Source: Pseudonocardia phyllosphaerae
Lineage (GTDB): Bacteria > Actinomycetota > Actinomycetes > Mycobacteriales > Pseudonocardiaceae
NCBI RefSeq assembly: GCF_046546475.1
Contig: NZ_JBKGXS010000008.1
Location: 124,001 to 188,000 of the forward strand
Reading direction: 5' to 3'
DNA: 64,000 bases
The notes beneath the pieces are model-generated. The model did no database searches. It saw only the letters and a program-made list of their open reading frames with translations, and was not told where the DNA came from. The position numbers were made by a program, and so were the translations under genes. Shown piece after piece: positions 33,542 through 41,080 of the stretch. Each line of letters starts with the position of its first letter. Position 1 is the first letter of the stretch.

Positions 33542-34210
33542 GTGACCCGAGGCGACGCCACCACCACCGGCCGCGCACCCCGCACCAAGCCCGCACCGCA
33601 GCGGCGCCGGGAGCTGCTCGACGCCGGACTCGAGGTGTTCCTGGAGAAGGGTGTCGCCGCGGCGACGCTCGACCAGATCACCCGCGCCGCGGGCATCGCG
33701 AAGGGCAGCTTCTACCTGCACTTCGAGTCCAAGGAGCACCTGCTCGCCGGGCTGCAGCAGGATTTCGAGACCCGCATGGTCGAGCGTGCCGACACCGTCG
33801 CCGAGGCTGCGGGCGACGATCCCGCGGCCCGGCTCGACGCGTGGCTCGACGCCGCGTTCACCCACTACCCCGACGACGTCGCCCTGCACGACGTGCTGTT
33901 CCACCACCCGGTGCTGGCGACGCCGCATCCGGACTCCGAGGACGACCGCCGCGACCTCACCGACAGCCTCGCCGACGTGATCGAGCACGGCCGATCCACC
34001 GGGCTGTTCACCGTCGACGACGTCGAGCTGACCGCGACGCTGCTGTGCAGCGCGCTGCACCGGATGTTCGACCGGCTGTGGCACCGCTCCGACGACATCG
34101 CCACGGAGCGGATGCACACCGCGACGCGGACGCTGTTCCGCCGGGCGGTGGGCCTGCCGGACGCCGCGTCCGCTCCTCAGCCGGCCGGTGCGGCCTCGAT
34201 GACCGAGTAA
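33542..34210 (+). CDS. TetR-family repressor of the divergent ABC exporter
   Basis: 222 aa with GTG start at 33542. Helix-turn-helix: RRELLDAGLEVFLEKGVAAATLDQIT then AAGIAKGSFYLHFESKEHLLAG near residues 21-70, very close to consensus. The C-terminal domain is a TetR ligand pocket. It is divergent from the ABC exporter genes with a 56-bp promoter region. Its last 34 bp overlap the 3' end of the O-methyltransferase gene on the other strand. Confidence 0.92.
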   Translation: MTRGDATTTGRAPRTKPAPQRRRELLDAGLEVFLEKGVAAATLDQITRAAGIAKGSFYLHFESKEHLLAGLQQDFETRMVERADTVAEAAGDDPAARLDAWLDAAFTHYPDDVALHDVLFHHPVLATPHPDSEDDRRDLTDSLADVIEHGRSTGLFTVDDVELTATLLCSALHRMFDRLWHRSDDIATERMHTATRTLFRRAVGLPDAASAPQPAGAASMTE

Positions 34211-35214
34211 CCGAGCAGCGGCAGCGGGTGCACCACCATCGAGAAGCCGGCTGCGGTGAGCAGGGAGCGGTACTCGGGCTCGGTGCGCCACCGGCCGCCG
34301 AGACTCACGACCGAGTTGATGTCGTCGAGGTAGAGCCGGGCAGGCACCGAGCCGTCCACCGTGGTGGGCAGCATCTGCTCGACCAGCAGCAGCCTGCCGT
34401 CCGCGGCGATCGCCTCGCGGACGTTGGCGAGCAGGCGCGCGACCGCGGCGTCGGCGGCGTAGTTGAACAGCACGGACTTGCAGACGTAGAGGTCGGCGGG
34501 TGGCACGGAGTCGAGGAAGTCCCCGATCCTGATCTCGCACCGGTTCTCGACGCCTGCCCGGGCCAGCACATCGGGGGCGTGCGCCGCGCCGTCGGCACGG
34601 TCGAGGAGGACACCGCGCATTCCGGAGTGGACGGCGAGGACGGCCGCGATCAGCGGGCCGCTCCCACCGCCGATGTCGACCACCGTCGAGAAGCGGGCCA
34701 GGTCGACCGCCGCGAGCACGTACGGCGTGACGCTCGCGGTCTCGTCGATCATCAGCCGGTCGACCTGCTCACGGGTCACCGACCCGTCCGTCCAGCCGAC
34801 CGCGGTCATGTAGTCGCTGCCGTGGACGTGCTCGAACGCCGACTGCCCGGTCCGGACGGAGTGGTCCAGGGCCGGCCAGGCGTTCCACATGGGGTCGTCC
34901 AGCGAGACGGCGAGGAACGCGTACATCGAGTCCGGGACGTTCGGGCGTAGCCGGTGACCGCGTGCGGTCAGCCGGAACCTGCCGGGCTCCCCTTCGGCCA
35001 GTACGTCCAGGGCGGCGAGCGCGCGCAGGGTCCGCAGCACCGTGGGGGCGTGCCAGCCGGCCTCGTCGGCGAGGCTCTCGGCGGTCACGGTCCGCTCACC
35101 GATCCGCTCGGCCAGCCCGAGCCGCAGGGCGGCGCGGAGCAGGAACGGCGCCGCATACGCGTCGGCCAGTTCCAGCAGCCCGACGTCCAGTTGCCCGGCG
35201 TTCTCCTCCGCCAC
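34177..35214 (-). CDS. SAM-dependent O-methyltransferase (plant-type dimerisation domain)
   Basis: 345 aa. The N-terminal winged-helix dimerisation domain (PFLLRAALRLGLAERIGER, HAPTVLRTLRALAALDVL) precedes a Rossmann SAM domain with motif I VVDIGGGSGPLIAAV. The next acidic SAM contact is in GVLLDRADGA. The catalytic-domain end reads YRSLLTAAGFSMVVHPLPLLGYSVIEA. This is the acceptor-specific O-methyltransferase family used in polyketide, phenazine or carotenoid tailoring. GTG start at 35214. No biosynthetic genes lie around it; substrate unknown. Confidence 0.87.
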   Translation of the reverse strand: MAEENAGQLDVGLLELADAYAAPFLLRAALRLGLAERIGERTVTAESLADEAGWHAPTVLRTLRALAALDVLAEGEPGRFRLTARGHRLRPNVPDSMYAFLAVSLDDPMWNAWPALDHSVRTGQSAFEHVHGSDYMTAVGWTDGSVTREQVDRLMIDETASVTPYVLAAVDLARFSTVVDIGGGSGPLIAAVLAVHSGMRGVLLDRADGAAHAPDVLARAGVENRCEIRIGDFLDSVPPADLYVCKSVLFNYAADAAVARLLANVREAIAADGRLLLVEQMLPTTVDGSVPARLYLDDINSVVSLGGRWRTEPEYRSLLTAAGFSMVVHPLPLLGYSVIEAAPAG

Positions 35215-35264
35215 GACGGCTCCTCTCCTAGAGTCGGCTCACCATCCCGGTTGGAGACGACGTG

Positions 35265-35897
35265 ATGTCAACCGACGACCACACCGTTGCGATCGGTGCC
35301 GCCGCCGCACTGTTCGGTCTCGCCCCGTCCACGCTGCGCTGGTGGGAACGCCACGGTGTGCTCCCGGCCGCCCCGCGCACCGGCGGGCGGCGGCGCTACG
35401 ACCGCCGCGAGCTGCGCCGGATCGGCCTGGCGCATCTGTGTCGCATCAGCGGCGACATGACGCTCACCCGTACCGCCGCGGTCGTGTCCGCGGGGACGAC
35501 GCATGCCGCCTGGCAGGGCGAGGTCCGCGGCGAGCTCCGCCGGCTGGACGCCGAGATCGCCCGGCTCGACACCGCCCGGGAGCACCTGCGCCATCTGCTG
35601 CAGTGCGTCGACGACGACCCCGCCGCCGACTGCCCGTTCCTCGACGACCTGCTCGCCCGGGACACCCCGCGTGGCCGGTTCCCGGAACGGGATCCGCTCG
35701 TCGCGGCACGGTCGGCCGCAGCCGCGCCAGCCGGTGCCGCCCGTGACGGATCTGCAGGGTTTCGTCACGACGAGCGCCGTCGCGGCTGTCTGCAGTGCGG
35801 CACCGCCCTGACGGCGCGCAGCACCGGCCGCCGGGCCTCGTACTGCTCCGCCGCGTGCCGTCAGCGGGCGTACCGGCGCCGCCACGGAGTGACGTAG
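35265..35897 (+). CDS. MerR-family regulator with C-terminal zinc-ribbon-like domain
   Basis: 210 aa from the ATG at 35265 (a GTG three bases earlier is in frame). N-terminal winged helix: AIGAAAALFGLAPSTLRWWERHGVL then RRYDRRELRRIGLAHL, canonical MerR. A coiled-coil dimerisation helix follows (EVRGELRRLDAEIARLDTAREHL). The last 40 residues carry CLQCG then YCSAACRQRAYRRR, a four-cysteine zinc-binding motif not usual in MerR proteins. The gene ends inside a 26-bp tandem repeat. It is divergent from the methyltransferase and is its likely regulator. Confidence 0.85.
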   Translation: MSTDDHTVAIGAAAALFGLAPSTLRWWERHGVLPAAPRTGGRRRYDRRELRRIGLAHLCRISGDMTLTRTAAVVSAGTTHAAWQGEVRGELRRLDAEIARLDTAREHLRHLLQCVDDDPAADCPFLDDLLARDTPRGRFPERDPLVAARSAAAAPAGAARDGSAGFRHDERRRGCLQCGTALTARSTGRRASYCSAACRQRAYRRRHGVT

Positions 35898-35952
35898 ATC
35901 GACACCGCCACGGAGTGGCGTAGATCGACACCGCCACGGAGTGGCGTAGGAC
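35881..35952. repeat. 26-bp tandem repeat, 2.8 copies, over the end of the merR gene
   Basis: Unit starting CGCCACGGAGTGGCGTAGAT occurs at 35881-35906, 35907-35932 and 35933-35952 (partial). Copy 1 differs by one base (GTGACG for GTGGCG), and the merR stop codon TAG is inside it. Each unit contains the small inverted repeat CGCCAC-GGA-GTGGCG, so transcripts can form serial hairpins and the array may double as the terminator. Confidence 0.85.
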
Positions 35953-36010
35953 AGTGCCTGCGCCGGGTCGGCCCTTGCGCCCTCCGCGACCGGGGTGGTG
36001 TGCTCGCCCC

Positions 36011-36991
36011 ATGCTGACTGCCGTTCAGTCACTCCAGGATTCGGTCTCCCGCCGTTCCCTGCTCGCCGGTGCCGCGGCCGCAGGGGTACTCACCGGATGT
36101 GCTCCGGCGGGCGGGCGGTCCGCCGAGCGGACCACTCCGGGCTTCCCGCGCTCGGTGCAGAACGCCTCGGGGGTCACCGACATACCGGCCGCGCCGACTC
36201 GGGTGGTCAGCGCGCTCGACTACGACGACCTCGACGCGGTGCTCGCCGTCGGCGTCGTCCCCGTCGCCTTCGGCCACTCCCCCTGGCTGGTGCCGGACCT
36301 GACGCCGTGGGCGCAGGGGGCGAGCCGATCGGTACGCCTGGAGGGCTCGGTCGCCGAGGTCGGCCTCGAGAAGATCGCCGCCCAGCGACCCGACCTCATC
36401 GTCGCCGCGGCGGGGCTGATCGGGGACAAGCTCCGGCCGCTCCAGGCGATCGCACCCACCGTCACCGTCGAGCTGCGTGACGGCGACTGGCGGCGCGGCA
36501 CCGCGGTCGTCGGGCGGGCCACCGGACGCGAGGCACAGGCGACCGCGGCGATCGATGGCGCCGAGACCGGACTGGCGGCAGCGCGTGATCGGCTCGCGGC
36601 GATGGCGGGCACCCGCGTCGCGGTTCTCGGGCACTACGGCGGCGGCATCCGGGTGGACAGCGTCGACGACGGCCAGGCAGGCGGCGGCGTCCTGCTCCGC
36701 GCGCTGGGCCTGACGCCCGTCGACCCGGGCGCGGCACCCGGGACCCGGCAGATCTCCGACGAAGAGCTCAGCCGGTTCTCCGATGTGGACGCCGTCGTCG
36801 TGCAGGACTTCGGCACGACGACCGCGCAGCTCCTCGCCACGCCCACCTTCGCCCGGCTCCCCGCCGTGCGCCAGGGACGCGTCACCCGGCTGGACCCGGC
36901 CGCCACCCGCGCGACCTACCTGCTCAGCTCACTGTCGGTCCCGTACGCGGCGGACGCGCTCGCCTCGGCGTTGCTCGGGATCCGCCGCTGA
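36011..36991 (+). CDS. Iron-complex/cobalamin-type ABC substrate-binding lipoprotein
   Basis: 326 aa. N-terminus: twin arginine SRRSLLAGAAAAGVLTGC with a lipobox LTGC (Cys30), so exported (probably Tat) and lipid-anchored. The periplasmic-binding domain of the FecB/FepB type follows: RVVSALDYDDLDAVLAVGVVPVAFG, EKIAAQRPDLIVAAAG, and VRQGRVTRLDPAA. It should deliver a ferric siderophore or related chelate, but no permease or ATPase gene is adjacent. The ATG at 36011 overlaps a palindrome of the TetR type (TGACTG-N5-CAGTCA); if that is a real operator the working start could be further downstream. The signal peptide supports the ATG given. Confidence 0.83.
   Translation: MLTAVQSLQDSVSRRSLLAGAAAAGVLTGCAPAGGRSAERTTPGFPRSVQNASGVTDIPAAPTRVVSALDYDDLDAVLAVGVVPVAFGHSPWLVPDLTPWAQGASRSVRLEGSVAEVGLEKIAAQRPDLIVAAAGLIGDKLRPLQAIAPTVTVELRDGDWRRGTAVVGRATGREAQATAAIDGAETGLAAARDRLAAMAGTRVAVLGHYGGGIRVDSVDDGQAGGGVLLRALGLTPVDPGAAPGTRQISDEELSRFSDVDAVVVQDFGTTTAQLLATPTFARLPAVRQGRVTRLDPAATRATYLLSSLSVPYAADALASALLGIRR
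36015..36031. promoter_or_regulatory. Second copy of the TGACTG-N5-CAGTCA palindrome
   Basis: Same arms and spacing as the TetR operator at 33500-33516; the sequences differ only in the 5-bp centre (ccgtt against tcggt). It lies over codons 2-7 of the binding-lipoprotein gene. Regulation by the TetR protein at 33542 is possible but unproven; chance is a real alternative. Confidence 0.4.
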
Positions 36992-37004
36992 ACTGCAGAG
37001 GGGT

Positions 37005-37907
37005 CTAGGAACGCAACGCCGACGGCGGCAGCCCGTACTCCCGCTTGAACGCCCGGGTGAAGGTGTCCGGATCGGAGAACCCCGCCTGCCGCGCCACCGC
37101 GGTCACGGTGGCGCCGTCCCGCAGCAGCGCGCGGGCGTGCCCGAGCCGCTTGCGCCGCACGTAGGCCGCGGGCGACTCCCCGGTGTCGGCGAAGATCTTG
37201 TGCACCAGCCGGACCGACACGTGGTGCTCGGCGGCCAGCTTGTCCACGGTCAGATCCGGGTCGGCGAGGTGGTGGTCGACGTAGGCGCGCATGGCCGCGT
37301 CGAGGGCTCGGGTGTCGATCCGGGAGGTGGCCGGGCGGCCGACCGGCAGCAGCGCTCCGCGCAGCAGGGTGACCGCCGCGTCGGCCAGCAGGTCGTTCTC
37401 CGCCGGGTCGCGCGGGCGGTCGCCGTCGGCGCCGAGCGTCGTCATCAGGTGGGTCAGGGCGGTGAGGCTCGGTGAGTCCGGCAGCACGCGCGCGGTGAGG
37501 TCGTCGAAGGCGTGCCCGTTGCGGCCCAGCACGCGGCGCGGCACCTGCAGCACCAGCTCGGCCATCCGGCCGGGGAAGCGCAGCGAGTAGGGCACCGACG
37601 CGTCGTAGGCGGCGGCCTGACCGGCCCGCAGGTCGGCGGCCCGTCCGTGCTGCTCGACCCGGCCGCGGCCGACCCGGTGCAGCGACAGCAGCAGGTCCTC
37701 GCGCGGCTCGCGGGTGATCGTGCCGGAGCCCCGGGAGACGACCGATCCGTCGCTGGCCACGCGCGTCACCGAGACGCCTGCTGCGAGTTCGGTCTGGTCG
37801 AGTTTCGCGGCGAAGCGGGGCGCCGTCGCCTCCACCGCGAGGGGCACGAACGCCGCGCTGCACGCGTCCGCCCACTCCGACACCGACCGCACTGTGACCG
37901 GGGTCAT
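37005..37907 (-). CDS. AraC/XylS-family activator of the nitrilase gene (NitR-like)
   Basis: 300 aa from the ATG at 37907. An N-terminal AraC-binding sensing domain (about residues 1-170) precedes two helix-turn-helix motifs: LTVDKLAAEHHVSVRLVHKIF and TVTAVARQAGFSDPDTFTRAFKREYG, the latter the AraC signature. It is divergent from a nitrilase, the arrangement of NitR and NitA in Rhodococcus rhodochrous, where NitR activates the nitrilase gene. The iterons between the two genes are its likely binding sites. Confidence 0.88.
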   Translation of the reverse strand: MTPVTVRSVSEWADACSAAFVPLAVEATAPRFAAKLDQTELAAGVSVTRVASDGSVVSRGSGTITREPREDLLLSLHRVGRGRVEQHGRAADLRAGQAAAYDASVPYSLRFPGRMAELVLQVPRRVLGRNGHAFDDLTARVLPDSPSLTALTHLMTTLGADGDRPRDPAENDLLADAAVTLLRGALLPVGRPATSRIDTRALDAAMRAYVDHHLADPDLTVDKLAAEHHVSVRLVHKIFADTGESPAAYVRRKRLGHARALLRDGATVTAVARQAGFSDPDTFTRAFKREYGLPPSALRS

Positions 37908-37993
37908 CGCGGTCCAGTCTACGAACCGGCCCCGTCCCCCACCAGCGGTGCGCCGTTTCCCTTGTGTTTCCGCGGCCGCGGATCGTGTTGCAC

Positions 37994-38089
37994 GTGCAGA
38001 AAGCGCCGGATCGACGGGCGCATCCTGCACGGATCTCCGGCTGCGGTGCAGGAATCGCCGGGCCGCACCGCGAACTCCGCTCCTAGTTT
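37994..38089 (+). promoter_or_regulatory. Nitrilase promoter with three 16-bp AraC-type iterons
   Basis: Direct repeats GTGCAGAAAGCGCCGG (37994-38009), CTGCACGGATCTCCGG (38025-38040, diverged) and GTGCAGGAATCGCCGG (38046-38061). The spacings are 31 and 21 bp, about three and two helical turns, so all face one side of the DNA. A -10 candidate TAGTTT is at 38084-38089; the -35 position would abut the last iteron, the classic geometry for an AraC-type activator touching sigma. Confidence 0.65.
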
Positions 38090-38140
38090 CGACCGCACTC
38101 CCGGGGCGCCCGGCCCCGGTCCGGTTCGGAGGAGGCAACG

Positions 38141-39157
38141 GTGAGCGACTACACGACGCAGTTCCGTGCAGCGGTGGTGCAGGCGGAGCCGGCCTGGAAC
38201 GACGTCGAGGCAGGCGTCGAGAAGACGATCGCCCTGGCACGCGAGGCGGCCGAGGGCGGCGCGGACATCATCGCGTTCCCGGAGGTCTGGATCCCGGGCT
38301 ACCCGTGGTTCCTCTGGCTCGACTCGGTCGCCTGGCAGTCCCAGTTCACGCTGCCCTACGCGCAGAACTCGCTCGAGGTCGGCAGCCCGCTCTGGGGCCG
38401 GATCGAGAAGGCCGCCCGCGAGCTGGGAATCGCGATCTCCCTCGGGTTCAGCGAGCGCGACCACGGCTCGCTCTACATCGCCCAGGCCTTCATCGGCGCC
38501 GACGGCGTCACCCGCACCGTGCGGCGCAAGCTCAAGCCCACCCACGTCGAGCGGACGCTGTTCGGCGAGGGCGACGGCTCCGACATCCAGGTCATCGACA
38601 CCGAGTTCGGCCGCTTCGGCGCCCTGAACTGCTGGGAGCACCTGCAGCCGCTGGCCAAGTACGCGATGTTCTCCCAGGGCGAGCAGCTGCACGTCGCCGC
38701 CTGGCCGAGCTTCTCGATCTTCGAGGGCGCGGTCTACGCGCTCGGCCCGGAGGTCAACACCGGCGCCGCGCGGCAGTACGCCGTCGAGGGCCAGACATTC
38801 GTGCTGTCGCCGTGCGCGATCGTCGGCGAGGCCGGGCAGGCGCTGGTCGCCGACACCGAGCAGAAGAAGCAGTTCCTCGCCGTCGGCGGCGGGCACGCGC
38901 GGATCTTCGGCCCGGACGGCCGCGAGCTCGCCGAGCCGCTGGCGCCGACCGTCGAGGGCCTGCTGTTCGCCGACATCGACTACTCGGCGATCCTCGCCGC
39001 GAAGAACGCTGCGGACCCGGTCGGGCACTACTCCCGCCCGGACGTCTTCCGGCTCCACTTCGACAACTCCCGCAAGGCCAAGGTCGTCGACCGCCCGCTG
39101 TCCCCGGGCGCCGAGCAGCCCGCCGACGACGACCTCGCCCAGGTGTTCCCGGGCTGA
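38141..39157 (+). CDS. Nitrilase
   Basis: Hydrolyses a nitrile to carboxylic acid and ammonia; cytoplasmic, usually a large spiral oligomer. The 338-aa protein has the full catalytic set: Glu48 in IAFPEVWIPGYPWF, Lys130 in RRKLKPTHVERT, and Cys164 in ALNCWEHLQP, matching the arrangement of the Rhodococcus J1 enzyme. This group includes aliphatic and aromatic nitrilases; preference cannot be read from sequence. GTG start at 38141 with GGAGG upstream. The AraC-type gene divergent to it is the probable inducible activator. A hairpin follows the gene. Confidence 0.93.
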   Translation: MSDYTTQFRAAVVQAEPAWNDVEAGVEKTIALAREAAEGGADIIAFPEVWIPGYPWFLWLDSVAWQSQFTLPYAQNSLEVGSPLWGRIEKAARELGIAISLGFSERDHGSLYIAQAFIGADGVTRTVRRKLKPTHVERTLFGEGDGSDIQVIDTEFGRFGALNCWEHLQPLAKYAMFSQGEQLHVAAWPSFSIFEGAVYALGPEVNTGAARQYAVEGQTFVLSPCAIVGEAGQALVADTEQKKQFLAVGGGHARIFGPDGRELAEPLAPTVEGLLFADIDYSAILAAKNAADPVGHYSRPDVFRLHFDNSRKAKVVDRPLSPGAEQPADDDLAQVFPG

Positions 39158-39168
39158 GCACCGCTTCC

Positions 39169-39209
39169 CGGCCCGCCGGTCTCCGGACGAATCGGAAACC
39201 GGCGGGCCG
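39169..39209 (+). terminator. Terminator hairpin after the nitrilase gene
   Basis: CGGCCCGCCGGT (39169-39180) pairs perfectly with ACCGGCGGGCCG (39198-39209), 12 bp with a 17-base loop, beginning 11 bp after the nitrilase stop. Confidence 0.75.
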
Positions 39210-39230
39210 CGCACCGCCGCGGGCGGCAGG

Positions 39231-40451
39231 ATGAGCGGCATGAGCCCGCACGCCGTCATCTCCGGAGCCAGCATCGCCGGGCCCGCCCTGGCCCACCAGC
39301 TCAACGCCCGCGGATGGCGGACCACCGTCCTGGAGCGCGCGCCGCAGCTGCGCGAGGAGGGCCAGAACATCGACATCCGCGGCGTCGGCCGCGAGGTCTG
39401 CCGCCGGATGGGCATCGAGGACGCCGTGCTCGCCGCCGGCACCGGCGAGGTCGGGCTGCGCTTCGTCGACGACGACGGCGCCGCGATCGCCGTGTTCCCC
39501 GCCGGTGAGGGCGACACCAACGGCGGCACCGCCGAGGCCGAGATCCTGCGCGGTGAGCTGTCCCGGATCCTCTACGAACGCACGCCGGACACCGACTACC
39601 GGTTCGGCGAGCAGATCGCCGGGATCACCGAGGGCGACGACGGCGCGACGGTCACCCTGACAGGCGGCGACGTGCTCACCGCCGACGTCGTCGTGCTCGC
39701 CGAGGGCACCCGCTCGCGCACCCGCGACGCCGTGTTCACCCCGGCCGGGATCACCCCGGACATCACCGAGCTCGGGCTCTACATCGCCTACCTGACCATC
39801 CCCCGCACCGCCGACGACGACCAGTGGTGGCGCTGGTACTCCGCCGTCGGCTCGCGCAGCGTCAGCCTGCGCCCGGACAACCTCGGCACGACGCGGGTGT
39901 TCCTGTCGCTGCTCAGCAACATCCGCGGCCTGGAGGCGCTCGACCGCGCCGACCAGGCCGCGGTGCTGCGCCGCACCTTCGCCGACGCCGGCTGGCAGAC
40001 CGGCCGGGTGCTCGACCGGCTCGACGACGCGCCGTACTACTTCGACGCCGTCGCGCAGGTCCGGATGCCGCGCTGGAGCACCGGGCGCACCGTGCTCCTC
40101 GGCGACGCCGCCTGGTCGCCCGGCCCGTTCGGCGCCGGCACGACACTGGCCCTGACCGGCGCGTACGTACTGGCCGGGGAGCTGCGCGACGGCGCCGACG
40201 TGCGTGGCGCGTTCGACCGGTACGAGACGACCATGCGGCCGTTCGTGGACAAGGCACAGGACATCCGGCCGTCGGTGCTGCGGGTGATGAACCCGCAGAG
40301 CCGCGCCGGGCGGGCGGTGAACCGCGTCGCGATGCGCGGGATGTCCGCCGTGGTGAACAGCCCGCTCGGCGGGCTGCTGGGCAAGCTCACCTCGCCTCCG
40401 GTGAACACGATCGAGCTGCCCGACTACGACCGCCCGCGCAGCTCCAGGTAG
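39231..40451 (+). CDS. FAD-dependent monooxygenase (PHBH family)
   Basis: 406 aa. FAD-binding motif near the start: VISGASIAGPALAHQL, with Ser/Ala variation from the usual GxGxxG. DG motif VVVLAEGTRSRTRD has Glu-Gly in place of Asp-Gly. The second FAD motif LLGDAAWSPGPFGAGTT is typical of the group. Start at the ATG at 39231; another ATG nine bases later is possible. Its last 28 bp overlap the response regulator gene on the other strand. Substrate unknown; related enzymes hydroxylate polyketides, rifamycins and phenols. Confidence 0.83.
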   Translation: MSGMSPHAVISGASIAGPALAHQLNARGWRTTVLERAPQLREEGQNIDIRGVGREVCRRMGIEDAVLAAGTGEVGLRFVDDDGAAIAVFPAGEGDTNGGTAEAEILRGELSRILYERTPDTDYRFGEQIAGITEGDDGATVTLTGGDVLTADVVVLAEGTRSRTRDAVFTPAGITPDITELGLYIAYLTIPRTADDDQWWRWYSAVGSRSVSLRPDNLGTTRVFLSLLSNIRGLEALDRADQAAVLRRTFADAGWQTGRVLDRLDDAPYYFDAVAQVRMPRWSTGRTVLLGDAAWSPGPFGAGTTLALTGAYVLAGELRDGADVRGAFDRYETTMRPFVDKAQDIRPSVLRVMNPQSRAGRAVNRVAMRGMSAVVNSPLGGLLGKLTSPPVNTIELPDYDRPRSSR

Positions 40452-41080
40452 GCGAGGATCGCCAGCACGCGCCGGTTGTCGTCCTCGCTCTGCGCCAGGC
40501 CGAGCTTGTCGAAGATGCTGTTGATGTGCTTGCTGACCGCCTTCAATGACACCGAGAGACGCTGCGCGACACCAGCGTTGGTACGGCCCTCGGCCATCAG
40601 CGCGAGCACGTCGGCCTCGCGTCCGGTGAGCCGGTGCAGCGGGTCGTCGCCGTCACGCGGGGCGAGGAGCTGGGAGATCACCTCCGGGTCGATGGCGGTC
40701 CCACCGTCGGCGACCCGGCGGACGGCGTCGACGAACTGGCCGACCTCCATGACCCGGTCCTTGAGCAGGTAGCCGACCGCACCGGCGCCGTCGGCGAGCA
40801 GCTCGCGGGCGTAGAGCGGCTCGACGTGCTGGGACAGCACGAGCACCGGCAGCCCCGGGCGGCGGCTGCGCGCGCCGATCGCGGCGCGCAGGCCCTCGTC
40901 GGTGAACGACGGCGGCAGCCGCACGTCGACGACGGCGACGTCGAACTCGTGCCGGGCCAGGGCGTCGGCCAGCAGCGGGCCGGTGGCGACGGCGTCGACG
41001 ACCTCGACGTCGTGCGCGGTCAGGAGGCGGACTATCCCGTCCCGGAGAAGGGCGAGGTCCTCGGCGACGACGGCGCGCAC
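40424..41080 (-). CDS. LuxR-family (NarL-type) response regulator
   Basis: 218 aa from a GTG at 41080. Receiver domain: VVAEDLALLRDGIVRLL with acidic pocket, phosphorylation site Asp52 in VAVVDVRLPP, and the conserved Lys in GYLLKDR. A C-terminal LuxR helix-turn-helix follows (LTGREADVLALMAEGRTNAG then VSLKAVSKHINSIFDKLGL). It overlaps the 3' end of the kinase gene by 49 bp, so the two are coupled and clearly form a pair. Targets unknown. Confidence 0.93.
   Translation of the reverse strand: MRAVVAEDLALLRDGIVRLLTAHDVEVVDAVATGPLLADALARHEFDVAVVDVRLPPSFTDEGLRAAIGARSRRPGLPVLVLSQHVEPLYARELLADGAGAVGYLLKDRVMEVGQFVDAVRRVADGGTAIDPEVISQLLAPRDGDDPLHRLTGREADVLALMAEGRTNAGVAQRLSVSLKAVSKHINSIFDKLGLAQSEDDNRRVLAILAYLELRGRS

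Noticed and set aside
35881..35952. CRISPR array
   Set aside because: The copies are directly adjacent with no spacers and there are no cas genes.
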